From: Branchiostoma floridae
Lineage: Eukaryota; Chordata; Leptocardii; Amphioxiformes; Branchiostomatidae
DNA: 64,000 nucleotides
Assembly: GCF_000003815.2 (NCBI RefSeq)
Contig: NC_049991.1
Coordinates: forward strand, 20,131,600 to 20,195,599
Reading direction: 5' to 3'
Every line of letters begins with the position of its first letter. Positions within the stretch are counted from its first letter, which is position 1. The notes under the pieces are model-generated. The model made no database searches. It was given only the letters and a program-made list of their open reading frames with translations, and was not told where the DNA came from. Below are positions 32,401-42,900 of the stretch, piece by piece. The translations under genes were made by a program, and so were the position numbers.

Positions 32401-35400
32401 TTACATCTGTTACTACTGGCGCTAGCCTATATAGTCGGTAGTGGCGGTCATCGGGAAAAGAATAAGGAAAAAATAAAATAATTGCGATTGATGTATTATA
32501 ATTATATGAAATATAGCTTTGTACTAACTGATACTTAATCTAATGGGTTGTTGAAAAAATAATGCCATTTTGTAAGACTTGGTGATTTTTACACAATGTC
32601 ATATACAAAATTTAATGTACAATACATTCAGCCAACGTGCAACTCATTTCAAGGGAAATCGGAATGCATCATGATCAGTGGGAAACAATTGCTAGACACA
32701 AGGAGGGGAACTTTGGAATTTCATTTTGTAGTTACATATATTTGCACACAATTTTTCTACTAGATGGCTCTGTGCTTAAGCTATACTTTCACAATGCAGC
32801 CCTAAGCTTTAACTATTTAACAGAATTTCAAGCTATGACAACTTGTTCCACGTACCATTACAAATTACAAAATGGCATCTTTTTTTCTGCCAGCCCAGAA
32901 GTATTCAGTGCAATATCAATTCTAATGATCTAAACACAGTATATTGATTTTCACAGTGTTGATTATAATAGTCATATGAATAATATGATTGGTTTGTTTG
33001 AGCAGCTATTTTAAGATATGAATTTTGAATTGTTATCTAGATTTGTTGTAGAAAGGACTTCACCCACAAAGTGACACATTCTTTTTATATCCTTGGTGTA
33101 TGGTATTCATAATCAGTACAAATAGGTAAGAAACTACCGTTTATATAATATTGTTGACTGGTCACCGGTAGTTCCGTTAGGTAAGTATGTACTGTTCAAT
33201 TATTGTGCTATCTGCAACACCAGGAATATTTCATTCACTCTTCTTGAAAGTGCCTTGTTCAAGTTTTCATCACAGATTAATTATACCTTTAAAGACTTTG
33301 ATTAGCTAATATCTTTTGGTAAGTGCTTGGTCTTACTGTGATTACTGTATATACTAGATAGGTAATGACATATTGCTTTACGACTACTGGATTAAACAAG
33401 GCATAAAGCAAAGGAAATTACTAGCCCATCTTTAGGTAGAATTTAAAAGGGTTGCCTCTGGAATCTTTACTGTGGTTAAACTGTGTTTACCTTTATCCAT
33501 GGGATAACCTATATCCATTGTGTATTTAGTTATATCAAGTCAACGAACATGAGTTTCAAATTGCAATATTTTCTATACTTAAAAAAATGTTTAAAATATT
33601 GCAGTTTGATACCGCTGTCCATCAACTTTGTATCTCTAAATGCCCTGTTTTTGAAAACAATCATTATGGAATCCGATGTACTAGGTTAACCATTAGCCAG
33701 CAGATAATGGTGAACTAGTGTTAAGTCAGATTTATCACCAATTGTTGGATCTGTGACATAATGATGATGATGTTTGATCTGTTATTATGTTCCACTTAAT
33801 TTGAATTAGCCCTAATTTGCTCTTGATGAGCTTTCTCAGGTAGGCTAGTCTTCAATTCATGTTGTTGTTTCAGGGACCCTTCAAAGTAAGAATTTAAGAA
33901 TAGGTAAAGAATAGAATCGTGGGATTGCATGGAATAAAAACTTGAATCTGATCAGGAATACAGTCAAACCTGTCTATAGTGGCCACACAAGGGACCGGAC
34001 AAATTTGGCCACTATAGACAGGTGGCCTCTGTATAGAGGTGGCAACTTGTAGATAAAATACCCAAGGGACCGACAAAAAGTGGCCACTATGGACAGGTGG
34101 CCCCTCTGTAGAGGTGGCCCCTAATACAGGTTTGACTGTACCACTTAATGTGAATTAGCCCTAATTTGCTCTTGATGAACTTTCTCAGGTAGGCTAGTCT
34201 TCAATTCATTTTGTTGTTTCAGGGACCCTTCAAGTAAAAATTTAAGAATAGGTAAAGAATAGAATCGTGGGATTGCATGGGATAAAATCTTGAATCTGAT
34301 CAGGAATACAGTCAAACCTGTCTATAGTGGCCACACAAGGGACCGGACAAATTTGGCCACTATAGACAGGTGGCCTCTGTATAGAGGTGGCAACATGTAG
34401 ATAAAATACCCAAGGGACCGACAAAATGTGGCCACTATGGACAGGTGGCCCCTCTGTAGAGGTGGCCCCTAATACAGGTTTGACTGTATATCATATATAA
34501 CAATGCTACTCCCTGAACCTGCATGTGTGAACCAAGTTACCGACTTAAATTTCCTTCAGGCTCTGTTTTCGTGTTCATTTTCATATTCAGTATTGTTTTC
34601 AGATAAAGAGTGTTTGTAAAATCGGCAATACAAATTGACAAATGAATACAAAATCTAATTGACTTTGTGCAAAGAGGGCTCAGGAAAAGTTCATGCCTAT
34701 GCAGGGTTTACATATTTTATCTCCAAGCAGATCCACAGTGGCGTAATATTAAGCCCTCCTCCGGTGCCCATTTGACTCCCTTTGGCCGGCTATACTCCTT
34801 GGCCAGCTTTGATACTACAGTCAAACCTGTCTATAGTGGCCACACAAGGGACCGGACAAATTTGGCCACTATAGACAGGTGGCCTCTGTATAGAGGTGGC
34901 AACTTGTAGATAAAATACCCAAGGGACCGACAAAAAGTGGCCACTATGGACAGGTGGCCCCTCTGTAGAGGTGGCCCCTAATACAGGTTTGACTGTATCT
35001 TATAGCACCATAGGATCTTCTTGGAGATTAGGGTTACATTCTGTCCTTCTGCTCACAAACTGTTCCTTCCCTTGGTGCTGAAAAATAGGCTACTATGTAA
35101 CTAACATAAATGATACAATACAAGTTACTGAGAGTCTTTCCCATAGGATAGCACACATCTCATATTAAAGGATAGTAGAAATGTAAGATAGATAATCACG
35201 AAAAAAGAAATTAAAACCATGAAACATTAATTTCAATTTCTATACTTTTTGTCACATTCTAGGTAGATTGAAGAAAAGAGTAAATTTTGCGTAGATTTTT
35301 AAATTAGTTTAATAGTTTTTTAATTAGAATAATGTGAGATTTATTCAAGTTTGACATGTAGCTGTGACAAGAAATGATGCAAGGATTTACTTCAGCTGTT

Positions 35401-36777
35401 CCTGGAATTTTCTGTCCGAACCAGGTGATGAATTCTCCATACTTTGCCAGTCACACTCTATAACGATGCTTGTGAGAAAATGCATTCTGATCTTACGTAC
35501 TAATGGCGAGAAAATGCTTACTGATCACTGACTATATTACTACACTTGCCAGGTACCTTTTTTGCCACCAGATCTCACACTGTGATAATCTTGTACTATG
35601 ATTATTCTATAATATTTCTCTTTCTCAATCACTGTCTAACAAGTAACAAGCATGAGTCAAAGCACAACTCCTGTTCTTTTGCAATTCAAGATGTCTTGGT
35701 TAATCAGATTTTGCTACATGTACATGTAACATTACAGCATGTTGAAGATTCTAAGGTTATTGCGCATGTGCCAAAGGGATATTTTTAAAAATTTAACCCC
35801 CTTACTCTTTGTTTGCTTTATATTTGAATCATGTATAATGACTATTAATAATCTCTTTGTGCATTTAACATAAACTTGCTACCTTACAGTATAAATGCTT
35901 GGAATTTTGTAGTTTAATTTGTGTTTGCCTGCATGTCTTGCTCTGAAGATTTGCTTGAATTCTGGACTGCATGTGAAAATAAGTACTAAAACTGACTTTT
36001 TTTATACCAATCCTGTATTCAATGACAGCAAGCATTTAATCAGTTTTCAGATTTGGAAAACAGACAGAAAATTTGTATATGTATGTGGTAAATGTTATTG
36101 AATTTTGGATTTAAAAAAACAGTACCTGTCGAATATCAAAAACTGTGTTGCTGTAAAACTAAAAGTAATATTCTCTCCTTGCCAATGGAGTTCCTGTTAT
36201 TCGATATGACTTCTTTTAAACATACAATGTTTTGCACTATTACATATGCCTTAAGAAAAAAACATCTGAAATTGAAAATATGACTATCAATCAAACATAT
36301 AATGTCCACTTCAGTGAAATAAAAAATGCTGAAAAAGATTCAACACTAAAATTTCCATAATATCTCTAAACAAATGCTTGCTGTCATTGGCTGCAGTGAC
36401 AGTTGATGAAGTGTATTTATCGCCTCTGAATGTTTTCCAGGGTGGCCACCACCATGTTACTGAGTGCCTACTGGCATGGCTTCCACCCTGGCTACTACCT
36501 CAGTCTAATGACCATCCCCCTCTCCCTCTGGGTCGAGACAGAAGCTAGCACCGCATTTCGCACGCGGCTTGGAATCCGCGGCCAGCGAATCTGGGACTGG
36601 CTTCACTGTTTTCTGAAGATGCGGGCCTATGACTACATGTCGGTTGGGTTTCTGCTGTTGTCTTTCGAAGCCACCATCAAGTATTGGCACTCTATATGCT
36701 ACATCTACTATGTTTTCTGTGCTGTGGTGCTTGCTCTGTCCTACTTCTGCAGGCAGAAAGGCTTAAAGGGGTCCTAA
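26408..36777 (+). CDS. MBOAT7: Lysophosphatidylinositol acyltransferase 1 (MBOAT family), two alternative last exons
   Basis: MBOAT7/LPIAT1 is an ER-type multispanning enzyme that transfers arachidonoyl-CoA to lyso-phosphatidylinositol. Exons: 26408-26619, 27642-27768, 28228-28420, 29082-29348, 29974-30061, 30729-30911, then either 32121-32481 or 36441-36777. Phases are consistent throughout (2,0,1,1,2,2), giving 476 or 468 aa; human MBOAT7 is 472 aa. Diagnostic similarity: MSPDEL start, TLHSLVSILGT, NAVQLVLTLK, SYCYIGVYTGPFYKYRTY, FRMRMYSAWI, HWNMTVQYW with the catalytic Asn at residue 336, and SAYWHG with the catalytic His at residue 369. Hydrophobic segments run through the whole chain. 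The start is set by the MSPDEL match and by the only first-exon copy that stays open. It could in principle be another MBOAT (MBOAT1/2/5), but the N terminus and C-terminal exon 7b fit MBOAT7 specifically. Confidence 0.95.
26905..27440 (+). mobile_element. tRNA-derived SINE with Deu-type central domain
   Basis: The head (26905-26980) has an A box (TGGCGCAGTGG) and a B box (GGGTTCGAATCC). The body contains CTTGGGAAAGGCACTTTACACG, GGACGTTAAATGGAGGTCCC and GCACGTTAAAGAACCC blocks reminiscent of the Deu domain shared by deuterostome SINEs. It ends in AAATAAATAAAAAAAAGG. It lies in MBOAT7 intron 1. Fragments with the same GTTAAA/GCACGTTAAAGAACCC blocks occur elsewhere in the window. Confidence 0.7.
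27808..27895 (+). pseudogene. Partial downstream copy of MBOAT7 exon 2 (3' edge)
   Basis: About 85 bp repeats the 3' two-thirds of exon 2 (CHLFHLPYPAAVANAVQLVLTLK) with its GTGGGG donor, separated from the real exon by a (GTTT)n microsatellite at about 27776-27806. It has only a few substitutions, so the duplication is fairly recent. No acceptor in the right frame is evident. Confidence 0.8.
29676..29945 (+). repeat. Minisatellite in MBOAT7 intron 4
   Basis: About seven units of TCATTTAGCATTCATAGACTAGCTACTCAC with variable internal duplication of ATTTAGCATTC end just before exon 5 (29974). Confidence 0.85.
30224..30318. repeat. Perfect-stem hairpin
   Basis: CGTATTATAGCTCCCGAGTCT pairs perfectly with its inverse across a 17-bp centre, and the stem extends imperfectly outward to about 36 bp. 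It lies in MBOAT7 intron 5. Confidence 0.75.
30546..30660 (+). pseudogene. Partial upstream copy of MBOAT7 exon 6 (5' edge)
   Basis: The region repeats the intron end (ccatattggct...ttacag) and the first 28 codons of exon 6 (EPGGNKSPQEARYNFDTIKNVDIYWV), then diverges just after the VDIYWV codons. The real exon starts at 30729. Three codons differ from the real exon (P/A, A/T and silent changes). It keeps an acceptor but has lost the catalytic Asn segment and the donor. Confidence 0.8.
32121..32481 (+). CDS. MBOAT7: MBOAT7 alternative last exon 7a (divergent catalytic exon)
   Basis: An AG acceptor (cccctcccag) precedes the exon. It joins exon 6 in phase 2 and recreates an Arg codon, exactly as exon 7b does. 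It encodes 119 residues with SAYWHG, HGGYYL, FLKYRAGEYYTMAFLLL and three hydrophobic stretches, and ends in a Lys-rich tail KNKEKIK before TAA. The catalytic His is at the same residue number (369) as in 7b, with no indel between the splice junction and the His. Overall similarity to 7b is roughly half identical or conservative by eye. The tail fits a KxKxx ER-retrieval motif if the C terminus is cytosolic. An AATAAA-like sequence overlaps the stop. No stop codon or frameshift suggests a pseudogene. Confidence 0.85.
33961..34138. mobile_element. 178-bp TA-flanked MITE, copy 1
   Basis: CAGTCAAACCTGT and ACAGGTTTGACTG ends are flanked by TA, with internal inverted GTGGCCACTAT blocks. It is one of three copies between the two MBOAT7 last exons. 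Confidence 0.85.
34309..34486. mobile_element. 178-bp TA-flanked MITE, copy 2
   Basis: Almost identical to copy 1 and embedded with its flank in a 348-bp tandem duplication (about 33793-34140 and 34141-34488), so it arose by segmental duplication rather than transposition. Confidence 0.85.
34818..34995. mobile_element. 178-bp TA-flanked MITE, copy 3
   Basis: Same length and nearly the same sequence as copies 1 and 2, but with unrelated flanks, so it is an independent insertion. Confidence 0.85.
36441..36777 (+). CDS. MBOAT7: MBOAT7 alternative last exon 7b (canonical-like)
   Basis: The acceptor tgttttccag is followed by a phase-2 junction after exon 6. The 111 residues include TMLLSAYWHGFHPGYYLS, WDWLHCFLKMRAYDYM and a hydrophobic C terminus ending QKGLKGS. 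This closely follows the vertebrate MBOAT7 C terminus, so it is the ancestral-type exon. It lies 4.3 kb downstream of exon 7a, beyond three copies of a 178-bp MITE. A transcript using it must skip 7a. Confidence 0.9.
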
Positions 36778-38209
36778 AGTCCAGAAGGGAGTGTTATTTT
36801 TCAATAGATTAGGCGTCAATGAATTCACGATCAGCACCCTTTTTGCAGAATTCCATTTGTGGTGAATTACGCGAGGTGTGTTTGTAAATCCCACTAAACC
36901 CTTGCAGACCCTACCCATGCACTTTCTATACATAATAGATACTTTCTTCCTTTTAGGCTTAAATGAGTGAGGGGCAATTTGCATGCCAAGAGGGGTCTTT
37001 GTTCACAAGACATCAAGCAACCCAAAACAAGACAAGTTTTTAACATCGCCTCTCAAATTGGTTTTGTAACCAAACTTTTTTCAGGCCATGTCAGACACAT
37101 TTTGATCAGCCATAGGCTGAGCTTGCTTAGTTGAATTAAAGAGTACTTGGGGAGTTTAGTACAATTTGTTGTTGGCATCCATCTGTCTTGGAAGACAATG
37201 GTAGGCAGACAGGGTACCGGTGAGTTAGTACAATACTGAATGCTTTTTGATGTATGCAAGAATGGTGGGTATTTTATCGTAGAATTTCGAAGTACGATGC
37301 ATATTTTACTTTCTAAAATTAATATCTATTGTAAAATAACACACTCTTTTGGAGTCTAGAACTCCTTTAATTAAGCTGCAATGGTATAGAAGAATGAGTC
37401 AGCTTTGAAAAAGATGCCAATGTGAAGATGTAGTGAACACTTGTATGTCTAGGTTTTTCTTGACGTAGTTGAACTGCAAACTGTATGTAGGTTTGTTTTA
37501 ATTTGGTTTCGATTGGGTAGCTGTATTTTCAATTGCAGGTATGGCTTAAAACTCAATCATGCAGTTGTGTAAATGTCATTTTGAATTCTTGCAATAAGAT
37601 TCTTTGGAAAAATGGGACAGTTTGCCAGAAAATGGCACACATGCACATGTATGTATGTATCCTGGGTATGGTATCAACAAGCAAAAGGTGACAATCAAGA
37701 AAACTTATAATTACTCCCACCTTTATTTTTGCCAGCATGCAAAGCAACGTCATGTAGCATTGTGCAGTTGTGGCATGGCATATTATACATCAATTTGTAT
37801 TTATTACTATATACTGGTTACCTTTATTGCCAACAACACATATCCATGAAACTTTCTATATAAAAGTTTTCTAAATGTACTTAGAATGTTGTTGATGTTG
37901 ATAAGTTGATCCTGTCTTAGTCAAATTCCAATTGTATTTTCTCTGCTTTTGTCAGCAAGTGTAGCCATTTGTCATGGTCACAGGCTAGTATTTAGAAAAA
38001 TGTTATTAGACAAAAAAATGACATTTCAGTTTGGTTTCTACCATGTATCAAGGTGTCAGAATCATCCGAATATGTCATGTAATATAATTGTAGTGCCTCA
38101 TTCCATTTTAACTGTGTTGTAAAACTGTGCAATATGTGACCATATGTTGCTGCTATATTTTCATGCAAGTGTTATTTTGTGCCATGGTAAATATGATGAA
38201 AATTCAATC

Positions 38210-38425
38210 ATGATGTATAATGGCTGTGACTGGAGTTAAAATTGAATTACTGCGACAACACCACCTTTGTAGAATGCTTGTACTCAGCCAGATCTTAAGG
38301 TGGGTTCACATGTGCGTATGATGTATAATGGTTGTGACTGGAGTTAAAATTGAATTACTGCGACAACACCACCTTTGTAGAATGCTTGTACTCAGCCAGA
38401 TCTTAAGGTGGGTTCACATGTGCGT
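38210..38425 (+). repeat. 108-bp tandem duplication
   Basis: Two adjacent copies of a 108-bp unit (38210-38317 and 38318-38425) differ at about one base. The end of each unit is the left terminus of the adjoining MITE. Confidence 0.9.
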
Positions 38426-38716
38426 ATATATTCAAGTCTGTTTGAGGTCCATATGGAATTTTTAGCCTCTGCCAGGCTCCACAGGTCGCTGGAAAAATAA
38501 TGGGAATTTGACAGATAAAACCAGATAACATGCCATCGGAGTTAGCTGGATGCAAACCATACTCCTCGGACAACTAACTCCACTGGCATATTGTATGTCT
38601 ATATTTTTTCCAATTTCCACAATTTTTCCAGCATTCTGAGGAGCCTGGTAGAGGCTAACAATTCCATACGGACCTCAACCGGACTTGAATATATACGCAT
38701 TTGTGAATCCGGCTTT
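38405..38716. mobile_element. MITE-like hairpin, about 310 bp
   Basis: AAGGTGGGTTCACATGTGCG...GGTCCATATGGAAT...GCCAGGCTCC is inverted at the right (GGAGCCTGGTAGAGG...GGACC...TATACGCA...). The arms are about 80 bp. Confidence 0.75.
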
Positions 38717-39487
38717 AGTTTATATCGTGTTGATCAGTCTATTTTGGGAGGTTAGGAATTCAGGACTTGAATTTGAGTGTAGAGTTCGAAGATGATGGAC
38801 CAAGGAGGATAATGATATATATTTGTAAGTATAATGATATATATATATTTGTGATGTAAAATGTAGACAAACTGTGACTGGGCTGTGGTGTTATTGTTTT
38901 AATATGAAAATTGAGTATGAAAACTGTGGCACAAAGTTCAGTAGTTCTGGCAATGGCCAAACCTGGTCCTTGAAACAGAGTGTTAAAAAACACTCATGGT
39001 GATATTTTTGTGGCGCTGCAACATTCCAGAGTGGAGAATTATAATGGTCAATAGGGCAAAATGCTGTATGCATTTCACTTTTTTTTGTAGGCGTTTTTTA
39101 TGGTACATTCAAAGCTGGCCGAGCAAAGCGATTGTGTGTGTGTGTGTGCATTCCCGGTATACCCGTGTGTGTTACGATGATGTTTGTGTGTGGATACCTT
39201 CTCCTGTGCGTCATACCCAAAATAGATGAATAATCCGCGACAATCGTTACATGTTTTTAAATATGTCTTACCTTGCGCCCCCTGGACGTTGGACTTGAAG
39301 TCCAGAAAAAGGGCTGACCTAGGTATTTTAATCGTCTTTCATCTTGTATTTGTATGTCTAAGACTCAATAAAGATGATTCTGATCCCTCTCAACTTTTAC
39401 GGGTGGCCGGAGCTGATTTCTGTCTCGTAAACTGTCCTCGCCCTTCAAAACGGCTGTCGTATGTATATTAGCACACTCTGGTCACCC

Positions 39488-39560
39488 CGTGATGCTTCCT
39501 GGCGCAGTTGATATGGGATTAGGGTTTAGACCTTTTGATTCTGGTTCGAACCCGTGTTAT
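39488..39560 (+). repeat. tRNA-like SINE head in intergenic region
   Basis: CTGGCGCAGTTGATATGGG followed 30 bp later by TGGTTCGAACCCGTG gives A- and B-box spacing of a tRNA promoter. No body or tail is recognised. Confidence 0.45.
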
Positions 39561-39712
39561 TATAATGCACTTTCCTTTTTGATAATTTTTTCACCGATAC
39601 AATACTGTCGTACATTTGTAATTTAAATGTTGCTTTAAATACATTTGCTTCTTTTCAGCTCCTCCAGAAACTATATTACGCTCGGATATGAAAAGACTAG
39701 TCAGCGATATTG

Positions 39713-39782
39713 CGACGACCGTCTGAAAAGGCGACGACCGTTTGAAAAGGCGACGACCGTCTGGAAAGGCGACGACCGTATT
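39713..39782 (+). repeat. 18-bp tandem repeat, four units
   Basis: Units of GGCGACGACCGTCTGAAAA lie about 160 bp downstream of the lectin A stop codon, in the intergenic region. Confidence 0.85.
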
Positions 39783-39938
39783 CATATGAATATGGGCCCC
39801 CCGCTTGCATACAAAGATGATAAAGACACAGCTAAGGCTCAATTAGGTCAAGTTTTCAATTGGTATGAAGCTCGAGAATTAATTCAATTTTTCTTTCAAT
39901 ATCTTCTAGGTTAGGGTTTTTTGTATGGAGCTCGAGAT

Positions 39939-42900
39939 TCAGTTAGGTCTGATCTTCATGACAGACGACTTGATGGAGTATTTGTGAGCTGTCCAAGCTT
40001 CCCATTCTATACCGTGCGACTCACTCCCCCCACCGCCATGCTTGTACGGCTGGTTAAGGTTAACGGTGTCACAACCGCCATACCACCAACCACCACGACC
40101 ATGATCAGCTGCGCAGTTAGTAGCATGACTGTCATTATCCTGGTCGTGTGTCGAAAATTTTCTACCATCGTGGTAGCTTAAGCCTTTCCCACCATCCCCA
40201 GCAGTGCCGCTATATGTGCCAACATGTAGACGGTACTTTGCAGCTTCATCCTCGATATAGAAGCTATCGTATTCGGCGTACACTGTATCCGAGGCCCAAT
40301 TTTCAAGATCGATTCTCAAAAGGTAGCTCTTAGCATTAGTGAGTTGATATATCTTATCGTTTCCTAACCAAAATTCTCCGCTACGACTGCCAAAGCCCTC
40401 TTTGTAAGTTTGCCAGTCTCTGGCGAAATCTACAGAACCGTTGAAGCGTTTTTGGATAACTGTCCAGCCGCCGGTTCCGTCTTCCATCTCACAGTAGACC
40501 AAGAACGGGTCCCTGGACCTGACGGGTTGGATGGTGTAGACACCGCTGATGCGATAGGCTGCGTTATACAGCTCGTCACAATCTGTAAGTAAAACTCCCT
40601 TTAACCACAAAGTAAATGCCATTGCTAATGAACATGTATGTCTTTTGCGCGTTGACTACTTGGCGCTTATACAAGGAAGGTAATAAAGATTGTAACAGCA
40701 AAGCTGAGGGATAAGTCAAGCTAGAATGTACCTCTTGCTGGGCTGTTAAAACAGTCACAGGTCCCGGGTGGGCCAGCGGAACCAGGTGAGCCAGTAGGAC
40801 CGGACGGGCCAGTAGAACCGGGTGGGCCAGCGGGGCCGGGTTTGCCGACAGGACCGGCTCTGCCGGGCGGGCCAGGGACTCCGTCGCGGCCGTTCGTTCC
40901 GTTGAATCCCCTTGGGCCAGGTGGCCCAGGTAGGCTGGATGGCCCATGTGGGCCAGGAGGTCCCGATGGGCCAGGGGGTCCCGGTGGCCCCGTGGGTCCA
41001 TCACGACCGTCTCTGCCAGGCAGCCCGTCACGACCATCCTGTCCGTTTGCTCCAGCTTGTCCTGTCAGACCGTCTCTGCCTGGAGGCCCCTGCACACAGC
41101 CTGTGTGAGGACATACGTTGATTAGTCTTCTATCCCTTCTCGTCTCACTCCGTTCGGTTTCTGTTAAACGGCTTTCTTTGTACAAATTGAGCAAACCGTA
41201 TTTTCGACAAAAACTTTTTTTATTTAGTGATCTACTGACAAACAGGGTTGACAATGATTGTCAGTTGTCTATATTATCAACTTTACAAATATCTATTACT
41301 GAAGTCCGAAATCTTTGCACACAGATACTTTCCCACAAACATGCGATGAAACCGAAACTGGTGCCACATAAAGTCAACATCGAGAATGCTCTGGGTTAAA
41401 GTGTTAAACCTCCATTACTACAATTTGGCTTAATGCCATCCCTGTTAGCCTGTACTGTGAAAAATTTGTCATTTCGCAGCAGAGGAAAACGTTTCGTACT
41501 TCCGGGTCTGACTGCCGGAGTTGTCGAGTCGGCCGCTCTCTTCGCCCTGCGGCGGCCGGTGGGATCAGACAGGACGGGCGGCCGGGCCCCGCTCTCCGGC
41601 CCGTCTGCTGACGGCAGAGTGAGAGAGTTGGCGGCTCTCTTCGCCCTGCGGCGGCCGGTGGGATCAAACAGGACCGGCGGCCGGCCCCCGCTCTCTTGTC
41701 CGTCTGCTGCAGGACGGAGCGGCCCGGGGCGGAACAGGCCGTCGGTAGACTGGGAAAAAAGAAATTATTAATTATATAAATCTTTACTGAATCAAACTCC
41801 AACTGCAATTTCTAACACAAAACATGGCCGTACCGAAATTATCGACCAACAGTCTTTGTGAAGAAATTAGCAATACACAGCTTCTGGGACATTTGTTTTC
41901 TCGTTTTCAAGTTAACATTTTCTAGAGAATTTCAACTTAAAATGTTTTTACTATATGAGTAAGAAGTAAAGTAAAGGGCCTTGTTACGATACTGCAGCGG
42001 AACTTCGAGTTTGATATCTCAAGTATTGATGATTTTTAAGGGGTAAATAGTTCGTGGGACTGACAGCAAGTAGTATAGATTTGGGCACCCTAGCGGCTTA
42101 CATTGGAACTGTAGGGCAGGTTTAGTGTCAGACTTTGAAAGGGAATAACACAAGAAGGGATTGACGGATTGTCATGATTAATGGTATGTAGATAGCTGAA
42201 TTGGTGCTTCATATAATCACATATCAATTATGCAAATTTGAATCTGATTTGCATAATCAATTAGAAAATCATTTTCACACGCTCAGTTCAATTATAGGAC
42301 AATTGCAACATGTGACATTTGTAATTGAGAAAAAGAAGGATATTTATAGGTATATATTATGCAAAATAAAGACCTAATTTGCATAATTAATGAGAAATTG
42401 CTATAATGTCATTGTGGTAACGGACAGGAACTTCATACTTTTAGCATTTGGAAGTTATATACAGGTGAACATCGTTGAACATAAATTATGTAACTGAGGT
42501 CCTCATTTGGATAGATTATCAGAAAATACGATTAAGCCTTATTTCTAAACATAGATTGTGTACGCGTGTTGTTTGGTGAAGGAGATGATCAACTAATATA
42601 ATTTATGCAAAATAAGTACCTTTTTTGCATAATTAATGACAAACAGAATTAATGCAGCAGTTGTTAAGGGTGGAATCATTTGGCGAAGGTATGTGGTCGT
42701 GGAACTCTATTTGTTAAATTTGATCCATTTCCCATGTCCTAGCTGACTCCCGACACAGAATAAGGAACTTGTGTTCTGAAAAGTTCATTCAGAGGGTCTA
42801 CTTAACAAAAGGCACGTATATGCACAGCCAATATATAAGTGAACAGAAAACAGAACCTCATTAACCGTGCCTTACATGAAAAAACAACATACCTTGGCTG

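Larger units (their letters stand above)
36778..39938. other. Intergenic region between MBOAT7 and lectin A
   Basis: 3.2 kb with no gene that I can support. It would hold the MBOAT7 exon 7b 3' UTR; AATAAA occurs at about 39367. It contains the 108-bp tandem duplication, the MITE at 38405-38716, a (GT)n run at about 39134-39148, a tRNA-like head and the 18-bp repeat. The genes here converge (plus then minus). Confidence 0.6.

Noticed and set aside
40842..41121. Plus-strand Gly/Pro-rich ORFs opposite the lectin collagen exons (also 46673-46972)
   Set aside because: Collagen triplet codons read in the antisense frames also give Gly/Pro-rich text; the minus-strand frame has correct splice phases.
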